DNA from: Streptomyces sp. NBC_00353
GTDB lineage: Bacteria > Actinomycetota > Actinomycetes > Streptomycetales > Streptomycetaceae
Length of the DNA stretch: 64,000 nt
Reading direction: 5' to 3'
Assembly: GCF_036108815.1 (NCBI RefSeq)
Contig: NZ_CP107985.1
Coordinates: 682,001 to 746,000 of the forward strand
Numbering within the stretch: position 1 is the first letter of the stretch; every line of letters begins with the position of its first letter. The notes below the pieces were generated by a model. That model did no database searches. It was given only the letters and a program-made list of their open reading frames with translations, and was not told the DNA's origin. Positions 32,888-41,444 of the stretch are shown here, one piece after another. The position numbers were made by a program, and so were the translations under genes.

Positions 32888-33239
32888 CGGCCGGTCCCGC
32901 CCTACCGGGAGCCGCCGCCTCGCAGCGGGCCGCCCCTGTCGGCCCCCTGTCGCCGGGCAGGGGCGACTCGCTGCGAGGTGGCCGCGGTCCAGCAGCGGAT
33001 CCCAGCGTTCGCCTCACACGGTGAAAAAGTTCCCATGGGCGGGCGGGGCATGACCGCGGCACCCGTTTGCGGGCCGCGGGCCTCCTCAGGGATACGGAGC
33101 GCACCGGAACCGGTTCATCGCGCTGGTCGAGCCGGACATCGAAGCGTGCCAGATCTGCCCATCCGGAGGCAGGGCGGGCGCATAAGGCCGTCGGACCGCC
33201 CGACGCGCCATGGGATGGCGGAGCCTGCAGGATCGCAGT
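32888..33239. other. Intergenic, one protein-like scrap
   Basis: Around 33097-33180 the plus strand reads GYGAHRNRFIALVEPDIEAC then QICPSGGRAGA and stop, protein-like but without a start. Nothing else is supported. Confidence 0.3.
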
Positions 33240-33515
33240 GTGGAGTTCCCGATCAAGGTAGCGCTGGCTCAGGCGGTCCCGACGCTGCCCGAGGGGCCGG
33301 GGATGTGGTTCGAGCCGAAGTTCGACGGGCACCGAGTCGTGCTGCGGCGTACCGATGACACGGTGATCCTGTATGCCCGGTCCGGGAGGGCCGTCACGCC
33401 GTACTGGATGGACCTGGCACTGGCCGGCATGGCGCTGCGGAACATGATCGAGGCTCTCGATGTGGGCGTACCCCTACGTGAGGTTTACGAGCAGCTTCGC
33501 CACGTCCAGACCTAG
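33240..33515 (+). pseudogene. ATP-dependent DNA ligase adenylation-domain fragment
   Basis: The frame starts VEFPIKVALAQAVPTLPEGP and holds WFEPKFDGHRVVLRR, ligase motif I (K-x-D-G with the AMP-accepting Lys), then TVILYARSGRAVTPYW, motif Ia-like. After about 60 residues, near LALAGMALRN, family sequence stops and the frame runs into DNA antisense to the small gene at 33474. It is probably the remains of an NHEJ-type ligase, which fits the broken ku gene 5.5 kb away. Confidence 0.62.
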
Positions 33516-33650
33516 GAAGGCACCGATGTCGCTGACGTCGATCACGCGCTTCCTCCGGTCATCCTCACCCGGCCGTCCCACGGCACCGATCAGCAGGGTG
33601 CCGGTCGGCACTGGCTCGCGTTGCCACGTGCCGCCTCCGGGCTGGCTCAT
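33474..33650 (-). CDS. Small 58-residue protein
   Basis: The frame reads MSQPGGGTWQREPVPTGTLL, then IGAVGRPGEDDRRKRVIDVS and DIGAFLGLDVAKLLVNLT. GGGAG lies six bases upstream of the ATG at 33650, a good site. Composition is protein-like with a C-terminal amphipathic helix. The 3' end overlaps the ligase fragment in antisense. No family recognised. Confidence 0.5.
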   Translation of the reverse strand: MSQPGGGTWQREPVPTGTLLIGAVGRPGEDDRRKRVIDVSDIGAFLGLDVAKLLVNLT

Positions 33651-33695
33651 GATTTCTCCCGCTGATCGATGGGGGCGGCAGCGAAAGCAGGACGG

Positions 33696-34192
33696 TCATG
33701 TGCTGAGGAGGCGGTTGAAGAACGAGCGGTAGCGCTGGAGCGCTATGCGCAGATCCTCGGTGAGGACCTCTTCTCCCCGGCCCCACTGGCTTTCGAGCCC
33801 TTCCTTGCGGGATGCGAACGACCGGGTCAGCGTCTGCATGACCTCGGCGACCAAGGCGTCGGCCGTACGGACGGCGTCCTGCGGATCGTCGACGAAGGCT
33901 GTCTGGACGGCCCGCCATTTGGACTTGAAGGCCTCGGCTTCCTCGGGACCGAGAAGCGGCTCGTTCTCCTGGCCCTGGTCCGGCGCCGAAGCGTGCGGTG
34001 CACCCGCCACGGCCTGCCCCGTGGACGGGGAGCCCTCAGCGGCGTCCACAGTGGGCGGGGGAGCGTCCGCCGCTGCCGGCGGTGTCCACGATCTGCGTCT
34101 CGGTCATCCCGAGGCCGGGCGAGATCCTCGGTGCTGAGGCCCGCGTCGGCCGCGCTGCTGTGGTCGCCCGATCCACTGTGTTCGCGCTGCAT
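33696..34192 (-). pseudogene. Stress-type hypothetical gene, frameshifted
   Basis: The start MQREHSGSGDHSSAADAGLS then TEDLARP is in one frame, MTETQIVDTAGSGG in a second, and the bulk (VDAAEGSPSTGQAVAG, then EAFKSKWRAVQTAFVDDPQD, AVRTADALVAEVMQTLTRSF and IALQRYRSFFNRLLST) in a third. Homologues I recall from Streptomyces are one protein of about 160 residues that follows a one-span membrane gene exactly like the one at 34267. Its C-terminal helical domain resembles that of the upstream gene (VQxxFVDxPxxAVxxAD). Confidence 0.7.
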
Positions 34193-34266
34193 GCTTGTTC
34201 ACCTCGTCCGAATGGGTTTCGACGGGCTCTCGATCCTTTGGCCCGCCGGTATGCGCGGGCGCCGGG

Positions 34267-34818
34267 TCAAGTGTGTTGCTGCCCCGGCCTGTCGCCGTTG
34301 GTGAGCAGGTCGTCGAAGAGTGCGCGGTAGTGCACCATCGCTCCCCGCAGTTCCTCGGTGGTCGTCTGTTGACCGCCGGCTCGTGCATTGACTTCGTGGG
34401 CGGCGCGGTAATGCTCCAGCGTGCGCCCGTGTTCGACCGACAGGTCCTTCACCTGCTGCTCGTAGCCCTCGGTCGGGTAGCCGCGTTCCTTCATGAGCCG
34501 GGTCACCAACTGGTCCGCCTCACCGACCGCCTCTCGCGGACGGTCCACGAAGTGCTCCTGCACGCTGCTCCAGTCCTGCGTGTACTGCTGACGGGCAGTC
34601 GGGGCCAGCGGCTTCAGATCGAGGTCGTCGTGCCGTTGCTCGCGGTCGCGCAGATCACGCTCAGCCGCCGTGCGGCTGTCACCGGCTTCAACAGCGCGCT
34701 CATACTCCGGCCCGAAACGCTCCCGCAGATGCCGACGACGAGCTGCCATCCACAAGCCGACCGCAAGGACGATGAGGACGACCACGACAATGATCGCAAT
34801 GACGATTCCTGACGACAT
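34267..34818 (-). CDS. One-span membrane protein with helical domain
   Basis: A 183-residue protein. An N-terminal span (SGIVIAIIVVVVLIVLAVGL) is followed by ARRRHLRERFGPEYERAVEA, then RDLRDREQRHDDLDLKPLAP, WSSVQEHFVDRPREAVGEAD and ELRGAMVHYRALFDDLLTNG. The FGPEYERAV and FVDRPREAV motifs mark a common uncharacterised Streptomyces membrane family. Topology is N-terminus out, long basic helical domain in the cytoplasm. The downstream gene (frameshifted) repeats the FVDxPxxAV domain, so the pair likely worked together. Often seen with stress genes, as here. Confidence 0.88.
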   Translation of the reverse strand: MSSGIVIAIIVVVVLIVLAVGLWMAARRRHLRERFGPEYERAVEAGDSRTAAERDLRDREQRHDDLDLKPLAPTARQQYTQDWSSVQEHFVDRPREAVGEADQLVTRLMKERGYPTEGYEQQVKDLSVEHGRTLEHYRAAHEVNARAGGQQTTTEELRGAMVHYRALFDDLLTNGDRPGQQHT

Positions 34819-35116
34819 CGAGCGCCTCCCTGATGTCGCTGTTCAGATCCCTGTCAACCGGCCCAGCGTGCGCAGCATCCCGGGAGGCGATTCCCGCGCC
34901 CCGCGCGCCATCCCTAATCGGGCCGCCGCATGCACTCCACCCATACGCCCCCAACGCCCCGCCCGCCACCCGGGACACCACAATGAACACGCAGGGCACA
35001 GGCCGAGAAGCAGTGAGTGATGCGGCTGTGGGCACTGCTGACAGCCGACAGCGCAGGCCCAACCGATCACTCCCCCACTGCCTGCACCAACCCGGCTCGG
35101 GCGCAGACCGGGGAGT
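34819..35116. other. Intergenic, nothing supported
   Basis: The stretch separates the divergent genes at 34267-34818 and 35117. No clear promoter hexamers or hairpins were seen. Confidence 0.3.
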
Positions 35117-35425
35117 ATGAACCCCTACGAGGGGCTGGCCACGGTTACGAGGGGCTGGCCACGGTTACGAGGGGCTGGCCACGGTGGAACGCATGGACGG
35201 GACCCGGGTACGCGCGTGGGCCGAGGTCGCCGTCGCCCGGGAGCACAGCCCGGCAGACGCGGACCGGCCGTGGACAGCCCGGCTGACTTGACCGCAACCG
35301 GCAGCGAAGCACTCCTGCTGAAGGGCGCCGTCACTCTGCTCCTCGACTCCCGGACCCGCTGGCCCGTCGAAGTCACCCACGTACAGCCAGATGGCCGATG
35401 CCGAGCCTGGCCGCCTGCTCGTTAA
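35117..35425 (+). pseudogene. Small gene broken by a 20-bp tandem repeat
   Basis: The ATG at 35117 reads MNPYEGLATV and then loses frame because the 20-bp unit occurs three times. Removing two units restores MNPYEGLATVERMDGTRVRA followed by WAEVAVAREHSPADADRPWT. A second frame change near 35288 is needed to reach TATGSEALLLKGAVTLLLDS, RTRWPVEVTHVQPDG and the stop at 35425. No family is recognised. It is either a pseudogene or an OFF state of a phase-variable gene. Confidence 0.5.
35126..35185 (+). repeat. Three perfect tandem copies of a 20-bp unit
   Basis: TACGAGGGGCTGGCCACGGT occurs at 35126-35145, 35146-35165 and 35166-35185 without change. The unit is not a multiple of three. Confidence 0.97.
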
Positions 35426-35464
35426 TCCTCACGCTGAAACCGTGAACACGAGAAGAGACGTCGA

Positions 35465-35698
35465 GTGGAACGGCGAACCCTCCCCCAACCCGCACGCCAC
35501 GCTGACGGGACGCACGACAAGCACGGGACGGGGCCGCTCGGTACGGACGGAGCTGCAACAGATCGCTACACCGCCGACCAGGCAGCGGTGGTGGTCACAC
35601 CGCTCGTCTCCCAGATTTACGCCGCGGCAGCGGAGCTGGCCGGACTCGCCGAACACCTCCTGGTACTCCAGGAGCACCAATACGCCGACCGGCCATAG
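35465..35698 (+). CDS. Small hypothetical protein
   Basis: A 77-residue frame with GTG start. The C-terminal two thirds (DRYTADQAAVVVTPLVSQIY, then AAAAELAGLAEHLLVLQEHQ and YADRP) look like a genuine helical protein. The first 25 residues are low complexity. It is convergent with the phosphatase gene. No family name can be given. Confidence 0.5.
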   Translation: MERRTLPQPARHADGTHDKHGTGPLGTDGAATDRYTADQAAVVVTPLVSQIYAAAAELAGLAEHLLVLQEHQYADRP

Positions 35699-35774
35699 CA
35701 GCAGGGTGCCGCCGGACGTAACTGGCACCCGGGGCGCCGAGTGCCTGGCCGGGCCGCACGGGGCGCGGCAGTGC

Positions 35775-36971
35775 TTATCTGTCGGCTCCGGCTTGGGCGT
35801 GGCGGCCTGCGGGCTGGGGCCCGTGCCAGTCCAGGCACACGATGGTGGCGTCGTCTGCCGGGTGCCCGTGGCAGGCATCGGTGACCGCTTGGGCAAGCGT
35901 CCGGACCACCTCGCGAGGGTGTTCGCCAGCGGTGTTTTGGATCACGTCAGGCAGGTCGACGGATTCCGCTTGGCGTTCTTGCATGCCGTCGGTGTAGAGC
36001 ACCAGGCGGTCGCCTGGGTCAAGGCCGAGGTCCTGGACCCGGAACGGGCCGGGTGCGTGCACGCCGAAGGGCAGGTCGGCCTGCAGGGGTACTTCGTCGA
36101 CTGTGCCATCGCGCAGGCGCAGTGGCCAGGGGTGGCCGGCGTTGACGAGCTGTGCGCCGGACCCGTCCAGGGCGATACGCAGGAGCTGGCCGGTGGCGAA
36201 GGCACCACGGCCGTGGTTGAGGAGGGCCTGATTGGTCTGGCGGGCTTGTTCGGCAAGGTCCTCCTCGGCGCGGCGGGCGCTGCGGGAGGCGTTGATCAGG
36301 AGGGTGGCGATGAGGGAGGCCTCGACATCGTGGCCCATGGCATCGGTGACGGCAAGGTGCAGGGTGGCGTGGTCGAGGCTGTAGTCGTAGGTGTCCCCTG
36401 CGACGGTGTCGGCCGGCACCAGGGCGCAGGCAAGGGCGAACTCAGCGGCCTCGCAGGAGGCGGCCGAGGGCAGGAGCTGGTGCTGGATCTCGGCGGCCAG
36501 GCTGAGCTGGGTGGTGCGCTCGCCCCAGTGATAGAAGTCGGTGAAGCGGCGGTCGGTGACGATGATGTACGCCAGCACGTGCGCGGCCTCCTCGACCTGC
36601 TCCAGCACCTCCTGCGTGGCCTGGGGAAGGAACAGCTCCAGCACGCCGATGGTGTCGCCCCGGTTGGTGACTGGTGCGACCACCCGCTGCAGGTCGCCGG
36701 CCGGCTCCTGCACCAGCTTCTGGGTACGCAGGACCTTGTCGTAGATGCTGCCGGCCAGGGGGAGCTGGTCGGCGCGTCGACCCTGCTGTGGGACCGCCTC
36801 CTCGCTGACCCGCACCACCTGCTGGCCGACAACGTCGACGAACAGGAAGCTCACGTACTGCGCGCCGAAACGGTCCCGCAGGTTGTCCGCGACCATGTCC
36901 AGGGACGCCACCGGCGCCGCATCCTCGGCTGCGTCCAAAAGCTCGGCCAGCCGGCTCCGATCATTGGCCAT
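35775..36971 (-). CDS. GAF domain PP2C/SpoIIE-type serine phosphatase
   Basis: A 398-residue protein. Residues 15-170 are a GAF-like sensor (ADNLRDRFGAQYVSFLFVDV to EEAAHVLAYIIVTDRRFTDF). From about residue 180 the PP2C catalytic domain follows: LSLAAEIQHQLLPSAASCEA, then VAGDTYDYSLDHATLHLAVT with DAMGHDVEASL, VNAGHPWPLRLRDG, RLVLYTDGMQERQ and GHPADDATIVCLDW. The metal-binding Asp residues (GDTYD, DAMGHD, YTDG, DDAT) are present. Such phosphatases dephosphorylate anti-anti-sigma factors and control stress sigma factors. GGGAG lies seven bases upstream of the ATG at 36971. It is in a block rich in stress genes. Confidence 0.94.
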   Translation of the reverse strand: MANDRSRLAELLDAAEDAAPVASLDMVADNLRDRFGAQYVSFLFVDVVGQQVVRVSEEAVPQQGRRADQLPLAGSIYDKVLRTQKLVQEPAGDLQRVVAPVTNRGDTIGVLELFLPQATQEVLEQVEEAAHVLAYIIVTDRRFTDFYHWGERTTQLSLAAEIQHQLLPSAASCEAAEFALACALVPADTVAGDTYDYSLDHATLHLAVTDAMGHDVEASLIATLLINASRSARRAEEDLAEQARQTNQALLNHGRGAFATGQLLRIALDGSGAQLVNAGHPWPLRLRDGTVDEVPLQADLPFGVHAPGPFRVQDLGLDPGDRLVLYTDGMQERQAESVDLPDVIQNTAGEHPREVVRTLAQAVTDACHGHPADDATIVCLDWHGPQPAGRHAQAGADR

Positions 36972-38045
36972 TGTCGTCTCCCAGCGTTCTCCTTCGCACC
37001 CCCACCTGACCACGCGCACCATCCTCACGCGACTGCGCATCGAGTCGGCTGGGGGATCTGACGACTGCCGTTAGCTCCAACCAACAGCTTCAACGAGCGC
37101 GGTCCATGCTCACCTCCAAACGGGCCGCGTGGTCGAGCCCAGGAAGTGGTTGCTGGACACCCATGCGCGCGCCTTGCCCGATCGGCTCACCCATCACCTG
37201 GGCTGACTTTCCGTGGTGCAGATCCAGGCGCCGTCTCAAGTGCCTGGCCTGCGCATCCACAATCACCGCCTGGAGAGTCGGACTTCGTCCTGATGCCTTT
37301 CTTCGCGCGCCGGGCGCGAGCAGGGACGGGGAGAGCCCAGCGCGCGGTGTAGAGGCGGTACTCCGGGCGCGCGCCGCGCGACGTCCTCGCGCCGGTGATA
37401 TCGGTGCAGTGCGCGGCCTATGATCCGCTCGTCCAGGTCCCGCTCGTGGCGGCGGCCGCGCAGGACGAGCGCGAGGTGACATCGGGCTTCGGCAAGCAGT
37501 GCCGAAGGTGGAACCAGCCGCCGCCGTTCATCACGAATACGCGCGCGGTGACGTCGACGGCCCGCCAGGGCCACGTCGACGACGGCGGCGACGCGGGCAC
37601 GCCCGAGTGGGGACTCGATGACGGTAATCCCCTGGAGGTGAGGATGGCGCTCTCGACTTCCACCCGTTGCGCAGCTGCGCAAACGGCCGGGCCACGCTGC
37701 TTGGGCTGGCGGCTCTTGCGGGCCGCGATCCCGTTCAGATTGGTGCGGGCCCGCTCGGAACGACAGACAGAAACTTCAGCTCGCCGTCGTCGCCCTGCGC
37801 CGCACCTCCACGGCGGGTGAGCCGAGTACTGTGACGGCCGGGCTGTGGCCTGCCGCTCCGGTGCGCCCGGACCACCTTTCGAGCAGATGGCGGCTGTCAG
37901 GTCGTTTCTGTGTGCGCCGCAATTACCTGTTGTTCATGACTGAATCGCTAGATTTCGACGACCGTGGCCCTGATGCTGGAGCTGTGCGGCAGGCACTGAA
38001 ACGCGTACTGCCGTCGGCTTCGGGCCCGGCAGGATAATCCAGGGT
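36972..38045. other. About 1.1 kb without a supported gene
   Basis: Frames on the minus strand near 37430-37660 (WPWRAVDVTARVFVMNGGGW then FHLRHCLPKPD) are partly protein-like but cannot be assigned. A short plus frame at 37937-38037 (MTESLDFDDRGPDAGAVRQA then LKRVLPSASGPAG) ends eight bases before the next gene and could be a 33-residue leader ORF; evidence is weak. Confidence 0.3.
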
Positions 38046-38918
38046 ATGGACCGGCTGGAGCGCGCTGCCGCCCTGGACGGGCTCGTCGAGCACGTCCGGA
38101 GCACGGTTCGAGCAGTTCCCTTTGGCCGTGCGAGGGACGTGCTGCACGGCCGCTGGCTGGGCCATCCCGTTCATCCGCTGATGGTGCAGGTGCCGATCGG
38201 CACCTGGTTCTCGGCGGCCGTGCTCGACCTGCTCCCCGGACAGCGACGGGCAGCGAGCACGTTGATCGGTGTCGGGCTCGCTGCCGCCGTTCCGGCGGCC
38301 GCCGCGGGCTGGGCCGACTGCGCGGAGCTGCAGCGCCGGCAGATGCGGGTGGGGCTGGTGCACGCGGCGGCGAACGTCACGGGAGTGTGGCTGTACACGG
38401 GATCTATCACTGCTCGGGTACGGGGGCGCGCCGCCCTGGGAAAGGCGCTCGGGTTCGCCGGCCTGGCGGTCGTCGGTCTCGGCGGGGCGATCGGTGGTCA
38501 CCTGGCCTACCGGCAGGCTTCTGGCGCCAATCACGCCGAGATGGTGCCGGAGTTGGTGAAGCCGGGGTGGCACGATATCGGGGACGTCGCCGACTTCCCC
38601 GTCGGCAGAGCAGTCCGGCGGCACGTCGACGATGTGGCCGTCCTACTCGTGCGCGAGAGCGGCAACCGTGTGCATATTTTGGCGGACTCGGGCAGTCACA
38701 TGGGTGGCCCCCTGTCCCAGGGCGCGATCGACGACGGCTGCGTACGCTGTCCCTGGCACGGCAGCGTCTTCCGCCTCCAGGACGGCTGGAACGTGCGTGG
38801 ACCCGCGACCGCCCCTCAGCCCGCCTTCGACACCCGTATCACCGGTGGCCATGTCGAGGCGCGGCTCCTCAGCACGGAAGCAGCAGGCACAGCCGACCCG
38901 TCGCACGATGCGGCTTGA
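38046..38918 (+). CDS. DUF2231 membrane protein fused to a Rieske-like domain
   Basis: A 290-residue protein. Residues 35-165 are a DUF2231 membrane domain with four spans, starting HGRWLGHPVHPLMVQVPIGT. Residues 175-275 are a Rieske fold: PVGRAVRRHVDDVAVLLVRE, then HILADSGSHMGGPLSQGAID and GCVRCPWHGSVFRLQDG. The second ligand pair Cys-Pro-Trp-His is intact, but the first pair is Gly-Ser-His instead of Cys-x-His, so a normal 2Fe-2S cluster should not form. DUF2231-Rieske fusions are usually electron-transfer proteins of the membrane. A TGC to GGC change would explain the loss. Confidence 0.9.
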   Translation: MDRLERAAALDGLVEHVRSTVRAVPFGRARDVLHGRWLGHPVHPLMVQVPIGTWFSAAVLDLLPGQRRAASTLIGVGLAAAVPAAAAGWADCAELQRRQMRVGLVHAAANVTGVWLYTGSITARVRGRAALGKALGFAGLAVVGLGGAIGGHLAYRQASGANHAEMVPELVKPGWHDIGDVADFPVGRAVRRHVDDVAVLLVRESGNRVHILADSGSHMGGPLSQGAIDDGCVRCPWHGSVFRLQDGWNVRGPATAPQPAFDTRITGGHVEARLLSTEAAGTADPSHDAA

Positions 38919-39190
38919 CGTGCTGGAAGGCAAAACCATACAAGACCATCAATGCCATTCAGCGAAGGCAGCTGTGGATCACGGCGTGCGTAAGGAAGGC
39001 ACCCGGATGCAACGGGCCGTGGAATCGGTCCGACGTGCAAGCAGCACCTACTCTCCGCGGGAGGAACGCCGACTCGGCGGGCATCTCGGAGCCCCCAGTC
39101 GCGTTCGGCGCGTATACAGCCGCCTGGAGTGCGGCAGTCGGCATGCGGAAGACGAAGGTCCCGGACCGCCACGAACCCTGGGACGTCCCT
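38919..39190. other. Intergenic, nothing supported
   Basis: A plus-strand stretch reads QRAVESVRRASSTYSPREER but has no recognisable family. It leads into the NRPS remnant. Confidence 0.3.
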
Positions 39191-40324
39191 CCTCGATCCA
39201 ACCGAGTGTCGCTGGAGGAGATCGACAGCATATTGATGGAGGACGCTGGTGTGGCGCCAGCAGGCACCGCCCTCGTGGTTCCGCGGGACGGGTACGACGG
39301 CGACCGCTTTGTCGCCGCCTACGTCGTACGCGCCAAGGACGGTAGGGATCCCGACGGCGTTGTCACCGTCCGGCTGCACGAGCGCCTGCGCCGTTCACCA
39401 GCCGCCAGCTCGTCGGTACTGGCCGCGTGGTGCCAACTCGCGGTGAGCTGGAGACGAGGGTGCGTGACGCCTGGGCGCAGACGCGCGGCATCGCTCCCGG
39501 CGAGTTGTCGACGGAGGCCGATTTCTTCACCGACCTCGGCGGTCACTCCCTGCTCGCCGCGCGCCGTGTCGTTGCTGCGTGGCCGGGACGACGGGGCCGG
39601 TCCCACCCTGCGTGATGTGTACGAGAACCCCACCGTGCGGGCGTTGGCGGCACGCCTGCGTTCCTCGGCGGGATCCCCCAGCATGGCGGAGCAACCCCGT
39701 CCCGCGCCACTTCGGCACGGCCGTGGGGGGATCGCGCGTGCCGGGATGGCCCAGGCGGCGGCGTTGTACGGGCTGCTCCTGCTCCTCACGGTGCCGGTGG
39801 CTGTCTCCTACGCGGTGAACCACGCCCGGTTGTCGGGCTGGGGCGCCGTGGGGACGACGATTGCCGTGCTCGCCGGTTACACCGCCGTACGCTGGATCGT
39901 TCCCGTCGCCCTCGCCCGGCCGCCGGCGGCGTGCATCAGACCCGGCCGGTACTCGCCGTGGGCAGCGACCTATCTGCGTCTGTGGGCGCTGGACGTGCTG
40001 GTGCTCAGGATGAGTCCCCCGCCATGGGCCCCTATCTGTGGCTCCTGGGCGCGCGCATCGGCCCTGGCATCACCCATCGCCACCAGTTTCGTCGGTCTGC
40101 CCACACTGCTGCGCGTTGACCGCGACGCCGCGATCGGCTACGGCGCCACGCTGCGTCCCTGGCAGGTTGCCGACGGATGGGTCACGGTCGCCCCGATCAC
40201 CATCGGCGAACGGGCGTACGTCGGTGCCAACGCGGTCTGTGAACCCGGCGCGTGTCCGGATCCAGGGCCCGGCCCTTGGACGGCGCCGGGTGCTCCCGTG
40301 GGTTCCCGGCGCCGCCCTGTGTGA
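39191..40324 (+). pseudogene. NRPS remnant of the Pls/PosA type
   Basis: Pieces in different frames line up with the end of an adenylation domain (SNRVSLEEIDSILMEDAGVA, then ALVVPRDGYDGDRFVAAYVV), a carrier domain (TRVRDAWAQTRGIAPGELST, then EADFFTDLGGHSLLAARRVV with the phosphopantetheine Ser), and a C-terminal membrane and hexapeptide region (YGLLLLLTVPVAVSYAVNHA; WVTVAPITIGERAYVGANAV). That order (A, T, membrane spans, acyltransferase-like beta helix) is typical of Pls/PosA-type synthetases such as poly-lysine synthase relatives. At least two frame changes occur near 39430 and 39590, and the adenylation N-terminus is absent. Confidence 0.65.
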
Positions 40325-40339
40325 CCTGCCGGTGGGTCA

Positions 40340-40753
40340 GTGCTGCAGCAGCCTGCGGTGGCGATGCCACCGACCGAGGCGCCGGTCTCGGCGAGGTTCC
40401 CGCCCCGAACGTACGGTGATGATCCCTGTTCGTTTCATGATCGAAATGGGGAGAAGTACGAAGGGGGTTCCCTGTCCGGGAGCCTCTGCATGCCGGGAAT
40501 GCACAAGCACACAAGCGCCGCTGACGGGGTGACAGGGGACGGGGTCGCTGGTGGCTGGTGGCTGCAGCGCAAGGCGATCCTGCGGGACCGCGACACCAAC
40601 GACTACGCCTTCACCGAATGGATGTACGGCCCGACAGCGCCGACACCCGAGGAGGGGCCGCCGATGTTCTCGAAGATTCCGCTGGCCTCCCTCGATGTGT
40701 CCGACCTGACCGACAAGGCAGAGGTCTCCTCGGAGCTGGCGAGTGCCCGCTAG
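40340..40753 (+). CDS. Hypothetical protein, C-terminal part plausible
   Basis: The C-terminal 70 residues (GWWLQRKAILRDRDTNDYAF, then TEWMYGPTAPTPEEGPPMFS and KIPLASLDVSDLTDKAEVSS) look like real protein. The N-terminal part is less convincing and the frame may begin inside a rearrangement. No domain recognised. Confidence 0.35.
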   Translation: MLQQPAVAMPPTEAPVSARFPPRTYGDDPCSFHDRNGEKYEGGSLSGSLCMPGMHKHTSAADGVTGDGVAGGWWLQRKAILRDRDTNDYAFTEWMYGPTAPTPEEGPPMFSKIPLASLDVSDLTDKAEVSSELASAR

Positions 40754-40870
40754 GTGTTCTGTCCATGGAGGTTGGTGACGGGGTTCACGGTTGAGTGATC
40801 TTGAAATGGGTGAGGGCCTTCTGGCCTGGTGTGGATTGCGACATCTGCACCGGCGACCGGAAAGGCCCTC

Positions 40871-41164
40871 GTGCCTCACCGTAATGCACCCCTGACCGAG
40901 ACCGGACGTCTGCGCCTGGCACCGTTGTGTCGTCGAGGACGGCTGGCCTCTGCGGCGGGCGGCCGAGCGCTTCCAGGTCTCACCAACGACAGCCCAGCGA
41001 TGGGCGGACCGTTACCGGCTGTATGGCGAGGCGGGCATGGCGGACCGGTCAACCGTCCGCACACCAGCCCACGCCGCACCCCGACGCGGACCGAACGACG
41101 GATCATCCAGGTCCGGAACCTGCGACGGTGGGGACCGGCCCGCATCGCCCACCTGCTCAGCCTT
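40871..41164 (+). pseudogene. IS481-family transposase N-terminal fragment
   Basis: Pieces from three frames give VPHRNAPLTETGRLRLA, then CVVEDGWPLRRAAERFQVSP with TTAQRWADRYRLYGEAGMAD and RTPTRTERRIIQVRNLRRWG with PARIAHLLSLN. This is the N-terminal helix-turn-helix region of IS481 transposases; the integrase core is missing after 41164. GGTTGAGTGATCTTGAAATG at 40789-40808 is probably the left terminal repeat. Joined directly to a methylisocitrate-lyase-like fragment on the other strand. Confidence 0.72.
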
Positions 41165-41410
41165 AACAGCCGCCCTGAGGCGAGCTGTTCGCGCAGTGTC
41201 CGGCGGCGCTCGGCGGGGGTGGTGCGGGTGTGCAGCGTCAGAACAGGCCCTTCGGGCGCTGTGCGTCGTACGCGGCGACCGCGGCGGTTTCGACGGCCGG
41301 ACAGAGTTTCGCGAGCCAGGTGCGTCCACCTCAGTCGAACGGCCCGCCGCGTCCAGGAACGTGTCCTGCGCGGCGATGATGCCGCGCAACAGGTCGGCAC
41401 CCCGAAGCTA
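41160..41410 (-). pseudogene. Two-gene remnant incl. methylisocitrate lyase-like N-terminus
   Basis: A minus-strand stretch ending near 41165 reads LTLHTRTTPAERRRTLREQL then ASGRLLRL, like the first residues of methylisocitrate lyase (PrpB) family proteins (RR...FRxxLASGxLLRLPGA). The IS481 fragment replaces the rest. Upstream, ADLLRGIIAAQDTFLDAAGR then STEVDA and, after a frame change, LAKLCPAVETAAVAAYDAQR with PKGLF and stop is the tail of a second, unnamed gene. The assignment is tentative. Confidence 0.35.
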
Positions 41411-41444
41411 CGGCGAAGTGACAAGTAGCTCTCCGATCACCGGC

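Noticed and set aside
35391..37061. 556-residue plus-strand frame
   Set aside because: It is antisense to the PP2C phosphatase; no recognisable domain.
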